A stretch of 20,268 nucleotides of DNA from Armatimonadota bacterium (lineage in GTDB: Bacteria; Armatimonadota; HRBIN16): positions 1 through 20,268 of the forward strand of contig JAPWUZ010000014.1 in assembly GCA_028275265.1 (NCBI GenBank). Direction: 5' to 3'. Shown here one piece after another: positions 1 to 7,169 of this stretch. A program made the translations under genes and the position numbers. Under the pieces are notes generated by a model. That model did not search any database and had not been told where the DNA came from. It saw nothing but the letters and a program-made list of their open reading frames with translations. Every line of letters starts with the position of its first letter. Position 1 is the first letter of the stretch.

Positions 1-242
1 CGGAAAGTATCTGCCACAAACTGAGATAACTCGTCGTGCCCCAGCATTCCCGCATAGGCGCACCGTGCGCCCAACCGCGCGGCAGCAACGAGAGCAGTTC
101 CGGTTAGCCCTCCCGCCTGCCTCTCACAGTGCAGCACAGGCGTCTTAGTATCGGGCGGCGGATAGTGCTCGACGTACAGCAACTCATCCACCGCCAGCAC
201 GCCCAGACCCAGCACATCGAAGGGTCGCTCCTCTGCACACAT
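1..242 (-). CDS. PfkB-family carbohydrate kinase, N-terminal 80 residues (cut by window edge)
   Basis: The gene begins with ATG at 242 and runs leftwards off the window, so only 80 residues are visible and the 3' part with the ATP site and catalytic Asp is missing. The start is supported by a GGGAGG ribosome-binding site about 7 nt upstream (minus strand). The visible part shows the first beta strand of a ribokinase-type fold (DVLGLGVLAVDELLYV, residues 9-24), then the substrate-lid region, then the family's Gly-rich signature GGLTGTALVAAARLGA (44-59), followed by YAGMLGHDELSQFV. In most PfkB kinases the signature carries Asn-Ala where this one has Thr-Ala, a variant also seen in the family. 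It should phosphorylate a sugar or nucleoside in the cytoplasm; the substrate cannot be read from this fragment. A 7-bp hairpin (289-304) lies in its leader. Confidence 0.85.
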   Translation of the reverse strand, partial: MCAEERPFDVLGLGVLAVDELLYVEHYPPPDTKTPVLHCERQAGGLTGTALVAAARLGARCAYAGMLGHDELSQFVADTF

Positions 243-288
243 CCGAACAGCCTCCCATACTGTTTTGCGCCGAATGCGGGTGGCACTC

Positions 289-304
289 CTGCCGCAGGCG
301 GCAG
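289..304. other. Small perfect inverted repeat in the leader of the PfkB-type gene
   Basis: CTGCCGC and GCGGCAG are separated by two bases. The repeat lies 47 nt upstream of the kinase ATG and could form a hairpin in its mRNA leader. No T-tract follows on either strand, so a terminator is unlikely. Nothing else is recognisable in 243-379: no convincing promoter and no RNA gene. Confidence 0.3.
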
Positions 305-379
305 CTCTGCAGGATGACAACCGTATTTAGCGAACGTGATAGAAGCCATTTTGCGGAGTGAAGAACATGGATACTCGCA

Positions 380-1817
380 TTGCCAAACGTGCAAGCACCT
401 TCTTTTCTTTCGGGAAAGGCAAAGCAGTTTGGGCTGCCCAACCCCAAAGCCAGCTTTGCCGACATCCACCGCAACATCGAGCAGGGATTACTGTTAGACC
501 CCCTGCGCAACGAACACAAGATTACCAGCAACTTTCCCCGCACGCCCTTCGCCAAGATGGTGCTGCTGGCGGTGCAGAGCTATGAGCAAAACGCGGCGAC
601 CGTCCAGCAGATGTTAGATGAGACCCTGCAGAAGGCGACCGCTGTCGACGGCGTGACCGGCGAGAAAGGTCTGGCGAACTATTCCGCTTCCGCCGTGCGT
701 GCCATTGCCCACATTGTGGGGCTGCTCGACCGAGTTTCCCCCAACCTGCTGCCGCGCGCAGTGGAGCGGTTCCGCCTGCGCGACACGTTCCGATTTCATC
801 TGGACACATGGATTTTGGGGCGCTATTATCCGATCATCGGTGATACGGGCATCATCGGACAGCAGATAACTCAGTACTGCGGCGTTGATTTCCTGCGTCT
901 GCCTGCCCTCGGAACCGGCATCTTCGATCCGCGTCCTCTCTTCACCTCGTCCATGTTCACCTTCTTTTGGAGACTATATGAGCATACCGGCGATGTGGAT
1001 TTTGTTCGCGTGCTATATCAAGCGAACGCGAACTCGGTAGAAGGCTTGCCCCATGACCTGCTGGCGGATAACCCGGCGCGGTTCCAGCAGCGAGTGAAGC
1101 GGGTCATCGCTCAACACGGCGCGACGTTCTCACAAAGTAGCGTCAACAAGAGCCAGTGGCATCTGGCGATTCTGCGTTCGGGGCGAGGGGAGCATGAGCG
1201 CGCCGTATGGATTGACTACGATTCAGGCGGAGGCCACGGGCATCACGACGCGCTGAATGTGGGGATGTTCGCGTTCGGGCTCGACCTGATGGTCGACTTC
1301 GGCTATCCGCCGGTACAGTACGGTGGGTGGGAATCGGAAAAGGTCCGGTGGTACTACTCCACCGCCGCGCACAATACGGTGGTTGTGGATGGTCGCAATC
1401 AGAGAGGGGAGGCGGGGCGGCACACCTTATGGGCCACCGTGAAGGGTGTGCAGGCGATACGGGTGTCCGCCCCCGCTGTTTACGGCATCCCCCAATTCGA
1501 GCGGACGCTGGTGATGGTGGACGTATCCGACAAAGACTTCTATGTGCTGGACATCTTCCGCGTGGTCGGCGGCAGCACGCACGACAGGTTCATGCACAGC
1601 ACCTTTGGCAGTGGAGGTAGCCCTCCGCGGCGGCGAGAAGCACCTGCTGGTGGCGATGGACGTGGAGGACCCCTTGCGCCGTCCGCCCAGTTTCCGCAAG
1701 CGCCGCCGCGTGAAGGTGCCCGAGTGGGGCGATTTGCCTTCGGTACAGCTGCTGGTGCTGCAGACGAGAGGGGAAGGACGGATGAGGAACATGCCGCTGA
1801 TGGTGCCGCATGGATGA
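380..1817 (+). pseudogene. Heparinase II/III-family protein, 5'-truncated and frameshifted remnant
   Basis: From about position 400 the frame encodes the middle and beta-sandwich part of a heparinase II/III-like polysaccharide lyase. Visible are helical-barrel sequence (GVTGEKGLANY at residues 92-102) and the conserved GGGHGHHDALNVGMFAFGLDLMVDFGYPP block (283-311), then STAAHNTVVVDG (325-336). Full-length members normally carry a signal peptide and several hundred more N-terminal residues. Here the frame is closed by TGA at 359-361, the only start is TTG at 380, and no ribosome-binding site precedes it. After FMHSTFG, near 1605-1617, the frame degenerates into low-complexity Pro/Arg/Gly sequence. 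The codon pattern and plausible protein (GGEKHLLVAMDVEDP) continue in the next frame (+1 shift) to TGA at 1815-1817. The ending RGEGRMRNMPLMVPHG is not recognised as heparinase, so a deletion may also have occurred. It is most likely a decaying gene; an assembly error could explain the frameshift but not the missing 5' half. Confidence 0.75.
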
Positions 1818-1821
1818 GGTG

Positions 1822-1850
1822 TTGACAAGATGTCGGTCGCGTGATACGAT
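1822..1850 (+). promoter_or_regulatory. Sigma70-type promoter for the PII-like gene
   Basis: A perfect -35 (TTGACA, 1822-1827), a 17-bp spacer and a TACGAT -10 (1845-1850) preceded by TGA as an extended -10. Transcription should start near 1857, giving a leader of about 70 nt before the ATG at 1928. The -35 overlaps the decayed end of the heparinase remnant. Confidence 0.75.
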
Positions 1851-1927
1851 TCCACATGGATAGCACCTGTTACCGATACTCTTTTCTCTGCCCGTAAGCC
1901 ATGAGCGAACGAGAGGAGGGGAACGCC

Positions 1928-2224
1928 ATGAAAATGCTCATGATTGTGTGTGAGACGGGCATTGACTATCGTGTGGTCAAGGTGCTCGACGAGGTGCATG
2001 TTCCGGGCTACACGCGCTACTCTGGGGTATCCGGCGTCGGAGAAACGGGGCGACGGCTCGGCTCGCCCATCATGCCCGGACAAAACACCGTCTTTCTCAG
2101 CGTAATGTCCGACGAAATGGCGCAACAGGTCGCCGAGAAGCTGAAACAGCTGGTGGACAGCTTCGAAGAGCGACGCAAACCCGCGCTCCGCGTGTTCGCG
2201 ATGCCTGCAGAAATCCTGCTGTAG
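1928..2224 (+). CDS. PII-like signalling protein, PG0541/transporter-associated type
   Basis: A 98-residue protein with a ferredoxin-like PII/CutA-type fold: strand MKMLMIVCE, helix DYRVVKVLDEVHV, then GYTRYSGVSGVGETGRRLGSPIMPGQNTVFLSVM (27-60) and helix SDEMAQQVAEKLKQLVDSF. The GYT...G...G.RLG...PG.N pattern is typical of the PG0541 group of PII-like proteins, often found beside RND efflux genes. No transporter gene lies next to it here. The canonical PII T-loop and its modified tyrosine are not recognisable. An ATG 27 nt upstream (1901) is also in frame, but AGGAGGGG at 1914-1921 lies 6 nt before ATG 1928, which decides the start. It has its own promoter (1822-1850) and terminator (2245-2277), so it appears monocistronic. 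The ligand is unknown. Confidence 0.75.
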   Translation: MKMLMIVCETGIDYRVVKVLDEVHVPGYTRYSGVSGVGETGRRLGSPIMPGQNTVFLSVMSDEMAQQVAEKLKQLVDSFEERRKPALRVFAMPAEILL

Positions 2225-2244
2225 GATGTTGCTGAGACCGCCTG

Positions 2245-2277
2245 GCGGCTCTTCCCGCGCAGGAAGAGCCGCTTTTT
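2245..2277 (+). terminator. Rho-independent terminator after the PII-like gene
   Basis: A perfect 11-bp stem (GCGGCTCTTCC / GGAAGAGCCGC) with a 6-nt loop is followed at once by TTTTT. It ends only 17 nt before the ribosome-binding site of the cupin gene. Confidence 0.9.
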
Positions 2278-2308
2278 GCATGGAATGGATACATAAAGGA
2301 GGCGCAAG

Positions 2309-2665
2309 ATGAAGGTCATTCCGTCATCACAAATAGATTTTCAGCCGGTCACTGCCGAGGGTGCACAGGGGACATGTATCAAAGAGCTCATCACCGACCG
2401 CGACGGCGCGCCTACCTTTGCCATGCGCCTATTCGAAATCGCTCCGGGGGGAAACACCCCCTTCCATGAACACCCTTGGGAGCACGAAGTCTTCATCCTC
2501 AGCGGAAAAGGAGAACTGCGCGGACGCGACGGGGCGGTATATCCCCTCCAGGAAGGGGACGCCGTGCTGGTGCTTCCGAACGAAGCGCATACCTTTGTCA
2601 ACACGGGGCAGCAACCGTTGCGGCTGCTGTGCATGATCCCCGTTCAACAACCCTGCTGCCGGTAG
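2309..2665 (+). CDS. Single-domain cupin protein
   Basis: A 118-residue protein forming one conserved beta-barrel. Cupin motif 1 is GGNTPFHEHPWEHEVFILSG (47-66), with metal ligands H53, H55 and E60. Motif 2 is GDAVLVLPNEAHTFVN (83-98), with H94 as fourth ligand. A mononuclear metal site is therefore intact. The protein ends in a CC pair (116-117), which is unusual. AAAGGAGG at 2295-2302 lies 6 nt before the ATG. The gene is 15 nt upstream of the YdjC-family gene, which has an equally strong AAAGGAGG, so the two form an operon, possibly acting on the same sugar derivative. Small cupins of this type include isomerases, dioxygenases and binding proteins; the sequence does not show which applies. 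Confidence 0.85.
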   Translation: MKVIPSSQIDFQPVTAEGAQGTCIKELITDRDGAPTFAMRLFEIAPGGNTPFHEHPWEHEVFILSGKGELRGRDGAVYPLQEGDAVLVLPNEAHTFVNTGQQPLRLLCMIPVQQPCCR

Positions 2666-2680
2666 CAAAGGAGGTCAGAG

Positions 2681-3562
2681 ATGGCACAAGAGGTTTCGCT
2701 TGCAGTAAAACTGGGCTATAAGCCCACCGACAGGATACTCATCGTCAACGCCGACGATGTGGGCATGAGCTATGCGGCGAATCAGGCGACCATTCAGGGC
2801 ATGGAGAAGGGGCTCATAACTGCCGGTTCCATCATGGTTCCGTGCCCCTGGTTCCTGCAGATTGCCGAGTATGCCCGCACCCACCCGAAGGCGGATTTCG
2901 GCATCCACCTCACGCACACCAGCGAGTGGAAGTACTACCGCTGGGGACCCGTCGGCGACCGCTGCAAACTCAAAGGGTTGATAGACCCGCAGGGCTATAT
3001 GTGGAGCGACGTGCCGGAGGTGTACCAGCACGCGACCCCTGAGCAGGCGATGATCGAGGCGCGCGCACAAATCCAGATGGCTCTCGACAACGGTATCGAC
3101 ATCACCCATCTCGACTCGCACATGGGCACCCTGCAGTACAGCGACAAGTACTTCTATGAAGTGTACGTGCCTCTGGCGAAGGAGTTCAACCTGCCCGTGC
3201 GCATGGGCTCGCAGGAGCTGCTGGCGCAGTTCGGCTACCCCGACATGCGACAGAAAGTGCTGGAGCAGGGCATCCTGTTCCCGGACTATCTGATTCACGG
3301 CGGGCGCAAGCCGGGCGAAAGCGTTTCCCAGTACTGGAAGCGCATGTTGCGGGAACTCAAGCCGGGTGTGACCGAGCTGTACATCCACCCAGCCCTGCCC
3401 ACCGAGGAGATGCAGCACATCGCGGGCTCATGGAAAGACCGCGCGGAGGAGTTTCGGCTGTTCACCACCGACGCCGAAATCCGTCGCATCCTGAAGGAGC
3501 AGGACGTCAAGCTCATCGGCTGGCGCGTCATCCGCGACCTGCAGCGGAAGGGACGTCGCTAA
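2681..3562 (+). CDS. YdjC/ChbG-family carbohydrate deacetylase
   Basis: A 293-residue protein of the YdjC (ChbG) family, metal-dependent deacetylases of N-acetylated sugars such as chito-oligosaccharides. The first strand carries ILIVNADDVGMS (19-30) with the paired Asp 25/26. The second metal/active-site region is ADFGIHLTHTSEW (71-83) with H76, the third is ITHLDSHMGTLQ (141-152) with D145 and H147, and the last is ELYIHPAL (232-239) with H236. All positions expected for a working enzyme are present. There is no signal peptide, so it should act in the cytoplasm on imported sugars. It follows the cupin gene by 15 nt, with its own AAAGGAGG 6 nt before the ATG. A hairpin (3568-3592) ends the unit. 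The exact substrate is not known. Confidence 0.88.
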   Translation: MAQEVSLAVKLGYKPTDRILIVNADDVGMSYAANQATIQGMEKGLITAGSIMVPCPWFLQIAEYARTHPKADFGIHLTHTSEWKYYRWGPVGDRCKLKGLIDPQGYMWSDVPEVYQHATPEQAMIEARAQIQMALDNGIDITHLDSHMGTLQYSDKYFYEVYVPLAKEFNLPVRMGSQELLAQFGYPDMRQKVLEQGILFPDYLIHGGRKPGESVSQYWKRMLRELKPGVTELYIHPALPTEEMQHIAGSWKDRAEEFRLFTTDAEIRRILKEQDVKLIGWRVIRDLQRKGRR

Positions 3563-3567
3563 AGCGT

Positions 3568-3592
3568 GGGAGCAGACCTCGCGTCTGCTCCC
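3568..3592. terminator. Hairpin between convergent ydjC-type and murJ genes
   Basis: A perfect 10-bp inverted repeat (GGGAGCAGAC / GTCTGCTCCC) with a 5-nt loop sits between the two convergent stop codons, touching the first base of the murJ stop. No T-run follows on either strand. A bidirectional stem acting as terminator or 3' mRNA stabiliser is likelier than a classic intrinsic terminator; it may also belong to a dispersed repeat family. Confidence 0.6.
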
Positions 3593-5163
3593 TATGACGA
3601 CGAGCGACGGCGACGCAGCATTTTGAGGGCGTAGTCCATTTCCTCTGCCCGCAGCAGTCGGGCTGTGAGCAGATACACCCCTCCGCCGACGGCGGTTACC
3701 GCTGTTATCGCCAGCAGCGACACCAGCTTCGGGTGCAATCCCCTGCCGGCAAGCCATGCTACCAGCAGGCTCCGTATCGGACAGGCAACGACTGCCAGAA
3801 GCGCAGAGGCAAGCATCATCTTGAGGAAGGGCACCCACAGCTGCACTATCGGTATCTGCACCTTCTTCCGCAGCGCATACAGCATCCAGAGAACATGCAA
3901 TATGGCGGCGATAGACCCCGCCAGTGCCAGCCCTTTGTGCGCCAGCGGACCTATCAACCACCAGTTCAGCGGCACGAACACCAGCGTGGTTAACGTGCCA
4001 ATCACCACCGGCGTCACCGTGTCCTGCACCGCGTAGAACGCGCGGTTGAGTATCGCCTGACTGGAGAAAGCGAACAAGCCGATGCAGTAGAACACCAGCG
4101 CCTCGGCGGTGATGCGCGTGTCGTACGGGGTGAACTTCTTGTATTGCAGCAGGATGGAGACGATGTCGGTAGAGAGCACCATCATGAGCACGGAGATGGG
4201 CACGGTGAGGAACCATAAAGCCCGTAAGCCCTGTAGCAACGTGCGGCGGAAATCTTCCATATCGCCCCGCGCCGCCTGCGCGCTGAGCGTGGGAAACACC
4301 GCGATGCTGATTGCCTGCGCAAAGATGCCCAGCGGAGCCTGCATCTGCTTGTTAGCATTATCCAGCGCAGACACCGCCCCCGGCGGCAATAGCGAGGCGA
4401 AGGCGCGGTTAATCAGCACAAACACCTGCGGCAACGACAGCCCCAGTATCACCGGCAGCACCAGTTTGCCCACCTTCACCACGCCGGGGTGCTTGAGGTC
4501 AAGGCTGAACGCATAACGCACCCCCACCCGACGCAGGAAAGCCATCTGCAGCAACAGGTTGCCCACAATCGCGCCTGCCAGCGCGCCCCAAGACAGCCCG
4601 GCAACCCCCAGGTGCCCTCCCAGCAACCAGCCTCCGGTGATAATGCCCAGGTTGTAGATGATAGGACCCAGTGCGGGAACCAGAAAGTGCCCACGCACAT
4701 ACAGCGTCGCCATCATCAGACCGCCCAGAAAGAAACAGATTTGCGCGGGCAGCACGATGCGCGTCAGCGCGGCGGTCATGTCCAGCTGCCAGGGCTGGAA
4801 GCCGGGCGCAATCAGCGGAACCAGCTGGCGGGCAAATATCTCGCCCACGAGCACAAAGCCCGTGACGACCAGAGTCATGAAGGTGGCTACCACCGAAAAG
4901 ACCTTCCACGCCTCCTCTTCCTGACCGCGCGTGAGGTATTCGGTGAATACCGGCACGAAGGAGGAGGAAAGCGCGCCCCCAGCGATGAGGAAGAAGAGCA
5001 AATCGGGAATGGAGAACGCCGCCCGATACACGTCGGTATAGGCGTTCTGCCCGAACCAGGCGGCGATGGCGGTGTCACGCAGCTGCCCCAGCACGCGGCT
5101 GACGAAAATCGCCACCATCATTACCGCCGCCGCCCGCGCCACCTTGTGGGTCTCTTGAGCCAT
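3592..5163 (-). CDS. murJ: Lipid II flippase MurJ (MviN family)
   Basis: A 523-residue polytopic membrane protein of the MOP superfamily that flips undecaprenyl-linked peptidoglycan precursor across the cytoplasmic membrane. Near the N-terminus is the characteristic SRVLGQLRDTAIAAWFGQ...TDVYRAAFSIPDLLFFLIAGGALSSSFVPVFTEYL. Further on are the loop APGF, the GPIIYNLGII segment and LPVILGLSLPQVFVLINRAFAS. Length and about 14 hydrophobic segments match the family. The frame extends 13 codons upstream to a TTG, but that TTG is the first half of a -35 box (5197-5202), so ATG 5163 is the start. No ribosome-binding site precedes this ATG; the promoter lies so close that the message should be nearly leaderless. 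The C-terminus is a basic and Ser-rich tail (RRRRSSS). The gene is alone, convergent with the deacetylase gene. Confidence 0.95.
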   Translation of the reverse strand: MAQETHKVARAAAVMMVAIFVSRVLGQLRDTAIAAWFGQNAYTDVYRAAFSIPDLLFFLIAGGALSSSFVPVFTEYLTRGQEEEAWKVFSVVATFMTLVVTGFVLVGEIFARQLVPLIAPGFQPWQLDMTAALTRIVLPAQICFFLGGLMMATLYVRGHFLVPALGPIIYNLGIITGGWLLGGHLGVAGLSWGALAGAIVGNLLLQMAFLRRVGVRYAFSLDLKHPGVVKVGKLVLPVILGLSLPQVFVLINRAFASLLPPGAVSALDNANKQMQAPLGIFAQAISIAVFPTLSAQAARGDMEDFRRTLLQGLRALWFLTVPISVLMMVLSTDIVSILLQYKKFTPYDTRITAEALVFYCIGLFAFSSQAILNRAFYAVQDTVTPVVIGTLTTLVFVPLNWWLIGPLAHKGLALAGSIAAILHVLWMLYALRKKVQIPIVQLWVPFLKMMLASALLAVVACPIRSLLVAWLAGRGLHPKLVSLLAITAVTAVGGGVYLLTARLLRAEEMDYALKMLRRRRSSS

Positions 5164-5173
5164 GCTGAGCGTT

Positions 5174-5202
5174 ATTGTACTGTGCCTTCCCGCCGGTGTC
5201 AA
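5174..5202 (-). promoter_or_regulatory. Near-consensus sigma70 promoter immediately upstream of murJ
   Basis: On the minus strand TTGACA (5202-5197), a 17-bp spacer and TACAAT (5179-5174) leave only 10 bases before the murJ ATG. With normal spacing the first transcribed base is an A about 3 nt before the ATG, predicting a leaderless or near-leaderless mRNA. Confidence 0.75.
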
Positions 5203-5238
5203 ATGCGTGCCGAGCCCCTGAGGAGTGCGGTCGCAATG

Positions 5239-5268
5239 TTGTCACGGCATACCGGAATGTGGTAGTAT
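5239..5268 (+). promoter_or_regulatory. Probable promoter for the HEAT-thioredoxin gene
   Basis: TTGTCA (5239-5244), an 18-bp spacer and TAGTAT (5263-5268) give an expected start near 5275 and a 43-nt leader. A small inverted repeat, TGGTA/TACCA (5260-5264 and 5272-5276), overlaps the -10 and could be an operator. It is divergent from the murJ promoter. Confidence 0.5.
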
Positions 5269-5317
5269 GGATACCAATCAGATAATCCGGACAATTACGT
5301 AAAACCCGAGGTTCGCC

Positions 5318-6496
5318 ATGGCTCATCCCTCACCATCGGGTACCGACGGCGAGAAACAGTCTCAGAAAGTGCATCCCTTTTGGGGACTACTGGCTATCGC
5401 ATCGGCAATAGCGGTCATCTTTGTGATAGCATACCCTTTCATTGCCAGTCGGCGCAGCCAGAATCTGCGGTTGCCTACAGCGGAAGAGACCGCCGTAAAG
5501 GTGGCAGATAGGATGGCGCCTTTATCCGGTGCGGAACGCGCCAAACTGGCTCGTGAGCTGTTTCGCAACCCCAACCCCCTCATGCGCCTCGCCGCAGTGG
5601 AAGCGATAGAGGACTGGAAGGTGCGGGAAGCATTTCCCCTCTTGGAGCACGCTCTGGAGGATAACTACTCGGCGGTACGTCGTCGCGCGATGGAGTCCCT
5701 GTGGCGGATGGACAGGGAGAGGGGAATACGCCTGCTGCTGGCAGGTCTGCAGGACGACGATGTGGATATTCGCCGCGGCGCCATCAGCCAGCTGCGCTTC
5801 GCGAATGATAAGCGGGTCATCCCTGCGGTGATTCCCTTGCTGGACGATGAGGACGACACCGTGCGCTTCTTCGCACTGGGCGTGCTACGCAAGTTGACCG
5901 GATTGCCTTACTTCGCCAGGACCTCCGACCCACCTGCGAAGCGGCAGGCGGTCATTCTCCAGTGGAAGCAATGGTGGGCAAAGGAGCAGGCGCGCTGGGA
6001 GAAAGAAAAACGGTGGGCAACCACACCGCCCGTCTCGCCGACCCGTAGCGATCCCGCCGCCGATTTCGCGTTGACCACCATCGACGGCTCCCGAATACGC
6101 CTCACGGACTATCGGGGAAAACTGCTGTTGCTCCATTTTTACGGCACGTGGTGTGCCCCTTGTGAGACCGAGATGCCGGAGCTGGTGCGCGTGCGGCAGG
6201 CGTTCTCCGAAAGCCAGCTGGCGATGGTGGGAATCGCCGTCAACGAAACACAGGGCGAACGTGCGGTGCGCGAGTGGGTCGAAAAGTTTAACATCACTTA
6301 TCCGCAGGCACTGGCTACCTCTGAAGTTGTCTCCGGTTACTGGATACAGGGTGTGCCTGTTACCTACTTGATTGACGCGCAGGGGCGCATCCGTTATCGC
6401 TGGGACGGCGACCGCGACTTCGAAACTTTCCGCCGCGCAATAGTTCGTCTGCTGCAAAGCGAACCGTCCGACAGGCTATCTAACGCCACAAACTGA
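5318..6496 (+). CDS. Membrane-anchored HEAT-repeat / TlpA-like thioredoxin fusion protein
   Basis: A 392-residue protein in three parts. Residues about 21-43 form a single transmembrane anchor (WGLLAIASAIAVIFVIAYPF), leaving a short N-terminus inside and the rest outside. Residues about 70-195 are HEAT-like helical repeats (NPLMRLAAVEAIEDW, NYSAVRRRAMESLWRM, DVDIRRGAISQLRF, DDTVRFFALGVLRKL). Residues about 245-380 are a thioredoxin fold of the TlpA/ResA type, with DFALTTIDGSRIRLTDYRGKLLLLHFYGTWCAPC, active-site C279 and C282, and the cis-Pro loop GVPVTYL (P347). It should reduce or otherwise act on disulfides outside the membrane, the HEAT part serving as a docking arm; the partner is unknown. 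GAGG 6 nt upstream supports the ATG. Its last 17 bases overlap the convergent DUF554 gene. Confidence 0.85.
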   Translation: MAHPSPSGTDGEKQSQKVHPFWGLLAIASAIAVIFVIAYPFIASRRSQNLRLPTAEETAVKVADRMAPLSGAERAKLARELFRNPNPLMRLAAVEAIEDWKVREAFPLLEHALEDNYSAVRRRAMESLWRMDRERGIRLLLAGLQDDDVDIRRGAISQLRFANDKRVIPAVIPLLDDEDDTVRFFALGVLRKLTGLPYFARTSDPPAKRQAVILQWKQWWAKEQARWEKEKRWATTPPVSPTRSDPAADFALTTIDGSRIRLTDYRGKLLLLHFYGTWCAPCETEMPELVRVRQAFSESQLAMVGIAVNETQGERAVREWVEKFNITYPQALATSEVVSGYWIQGVPVTYLIDAQGRIRYRWDGDRDFETFRRAIVRLLQSEPSDRLSNATN

Positions 6497-7169
6497 CCAG
6501 CCAAACCAGCAGCGGAGCAACCACCAGCGCGGGCAAGAAGTTTGCCACTGGAATCTGGCGCAGGTTCAGCAGCCGAATGCCCAACCCCAGCATCATCAAG
6601 CCGCCGGTGGAAAACATGGTGTTCTTCATCGGCTCGGTGAGTACACTGCCCACCCAGCCTGCCCCCAGCGTCAATGCGCCCTGCACCACCAGCACCGTGC
6701 CTGCGGAAAACAGCACTCCCCAGCCCAGCGCGGCGGTGAAGAAGGCAGCCGAAACTCCATCCAGCAGGCTCTTCACCAGCAACAGGCTGTAGTCACCGCG
6801 CAAGCCATCCTGAATGCATCCCATGATGGTCATCGGGCCCACGCAGAACAGGATACTGGTGCTGACGAACGCCTGGCTGAAGGTGCTGCCTCCTTCGTTG
6901 CTGAAACGTCTCTGCAGCGAGTTACCCAGAGCGTCCAGCCTGCCTTCGATGTCCAGCCCCTCGCCAATCATCGCGCCGATGAGCAGGCTCGCCAGCGGCA
7001 GCAGGGGGTTCTTCTCGCTGAGGCTCATCTGCACGCCAATCATCAGCGTCATCAAGCCGATGATTTGCATGGTGGTCTCGCGCAGGCGGGGCTTGAGGAA
7101 ACGTCGCGCCGTCAAGCCCACGCCCGTGCCGATAACCACCGCGGCGGTATTGATAAAGGTGCCAATCAT
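6480..7169 (-). CDS. DUF554 family integral membrane protein
   Basis: A 229-residue hydrophobic protein of the DUF554 (YdfK-like) family. Diagnostic blocks are MIGTFINTAAVVIGTGVGL (1-19), MTLMIGVQMSL (40-50), FCVGPMTIMGCIQDGLRGDYSLLLVKSLLDGVSAAFF (108-144), GWGVLFSAGTVLVVQGALTL (149-168) and FSTGGLMMLGLGIRLL (186-201). The family's function is unknown; a transport role is often suggested because of the internal repeat-like membrane segments. Its ATG overlaps the stop of the upstream acyl-CoA ligase gene as ATGA, so translation is probably coupled. At the other end it overlaps the convergent thioredoxin gene by 17 bases, with no terminator in between. Confidence 0.88.
   Translation of the reverse strand: MIGTFINTAAVVIGTGVGLTARRFLKPRLRETTMQIIGLMTLMIGVQMSLSEKNPLLPLASLLIGAMIGEGLDIEGRLDALGNSLQRRFSNEGGSTFSQAFVSTSILFCVGPMTIMGCIQDGLRGDYSLLLVKSLLDGVSAAFFTAALGWGVLFSAGTVLVVQGALTLGAGWVGSVLTEPMKNTMFSTGGLMMLGLGIRLLNLRQIPVANFLPALVVAPLLVWLVSLWR

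Noticed and set aside
1427..2281. 284-codon minus-strand frame spanning the heparinase remnant and the PII-like gene
   Set aside because: It crosses a plus-strand promoter, a terminator and two plus-strand reading frames with family motifs, and has no ribosome-binding site or recognisable domain.
2675..3418. 247-codon minus-strand frame opposite the YdjC-family gene
   Set aside because: It is a shadow of a well-supported deacetylase; no motif or ribosome-binding site.
4489..5265. 258-codon plus-strand frame opposite murJ
   Set aside because: It is the Gln/Arg/His-rich antisense of a membrane protein and runs across the murJ promoter.
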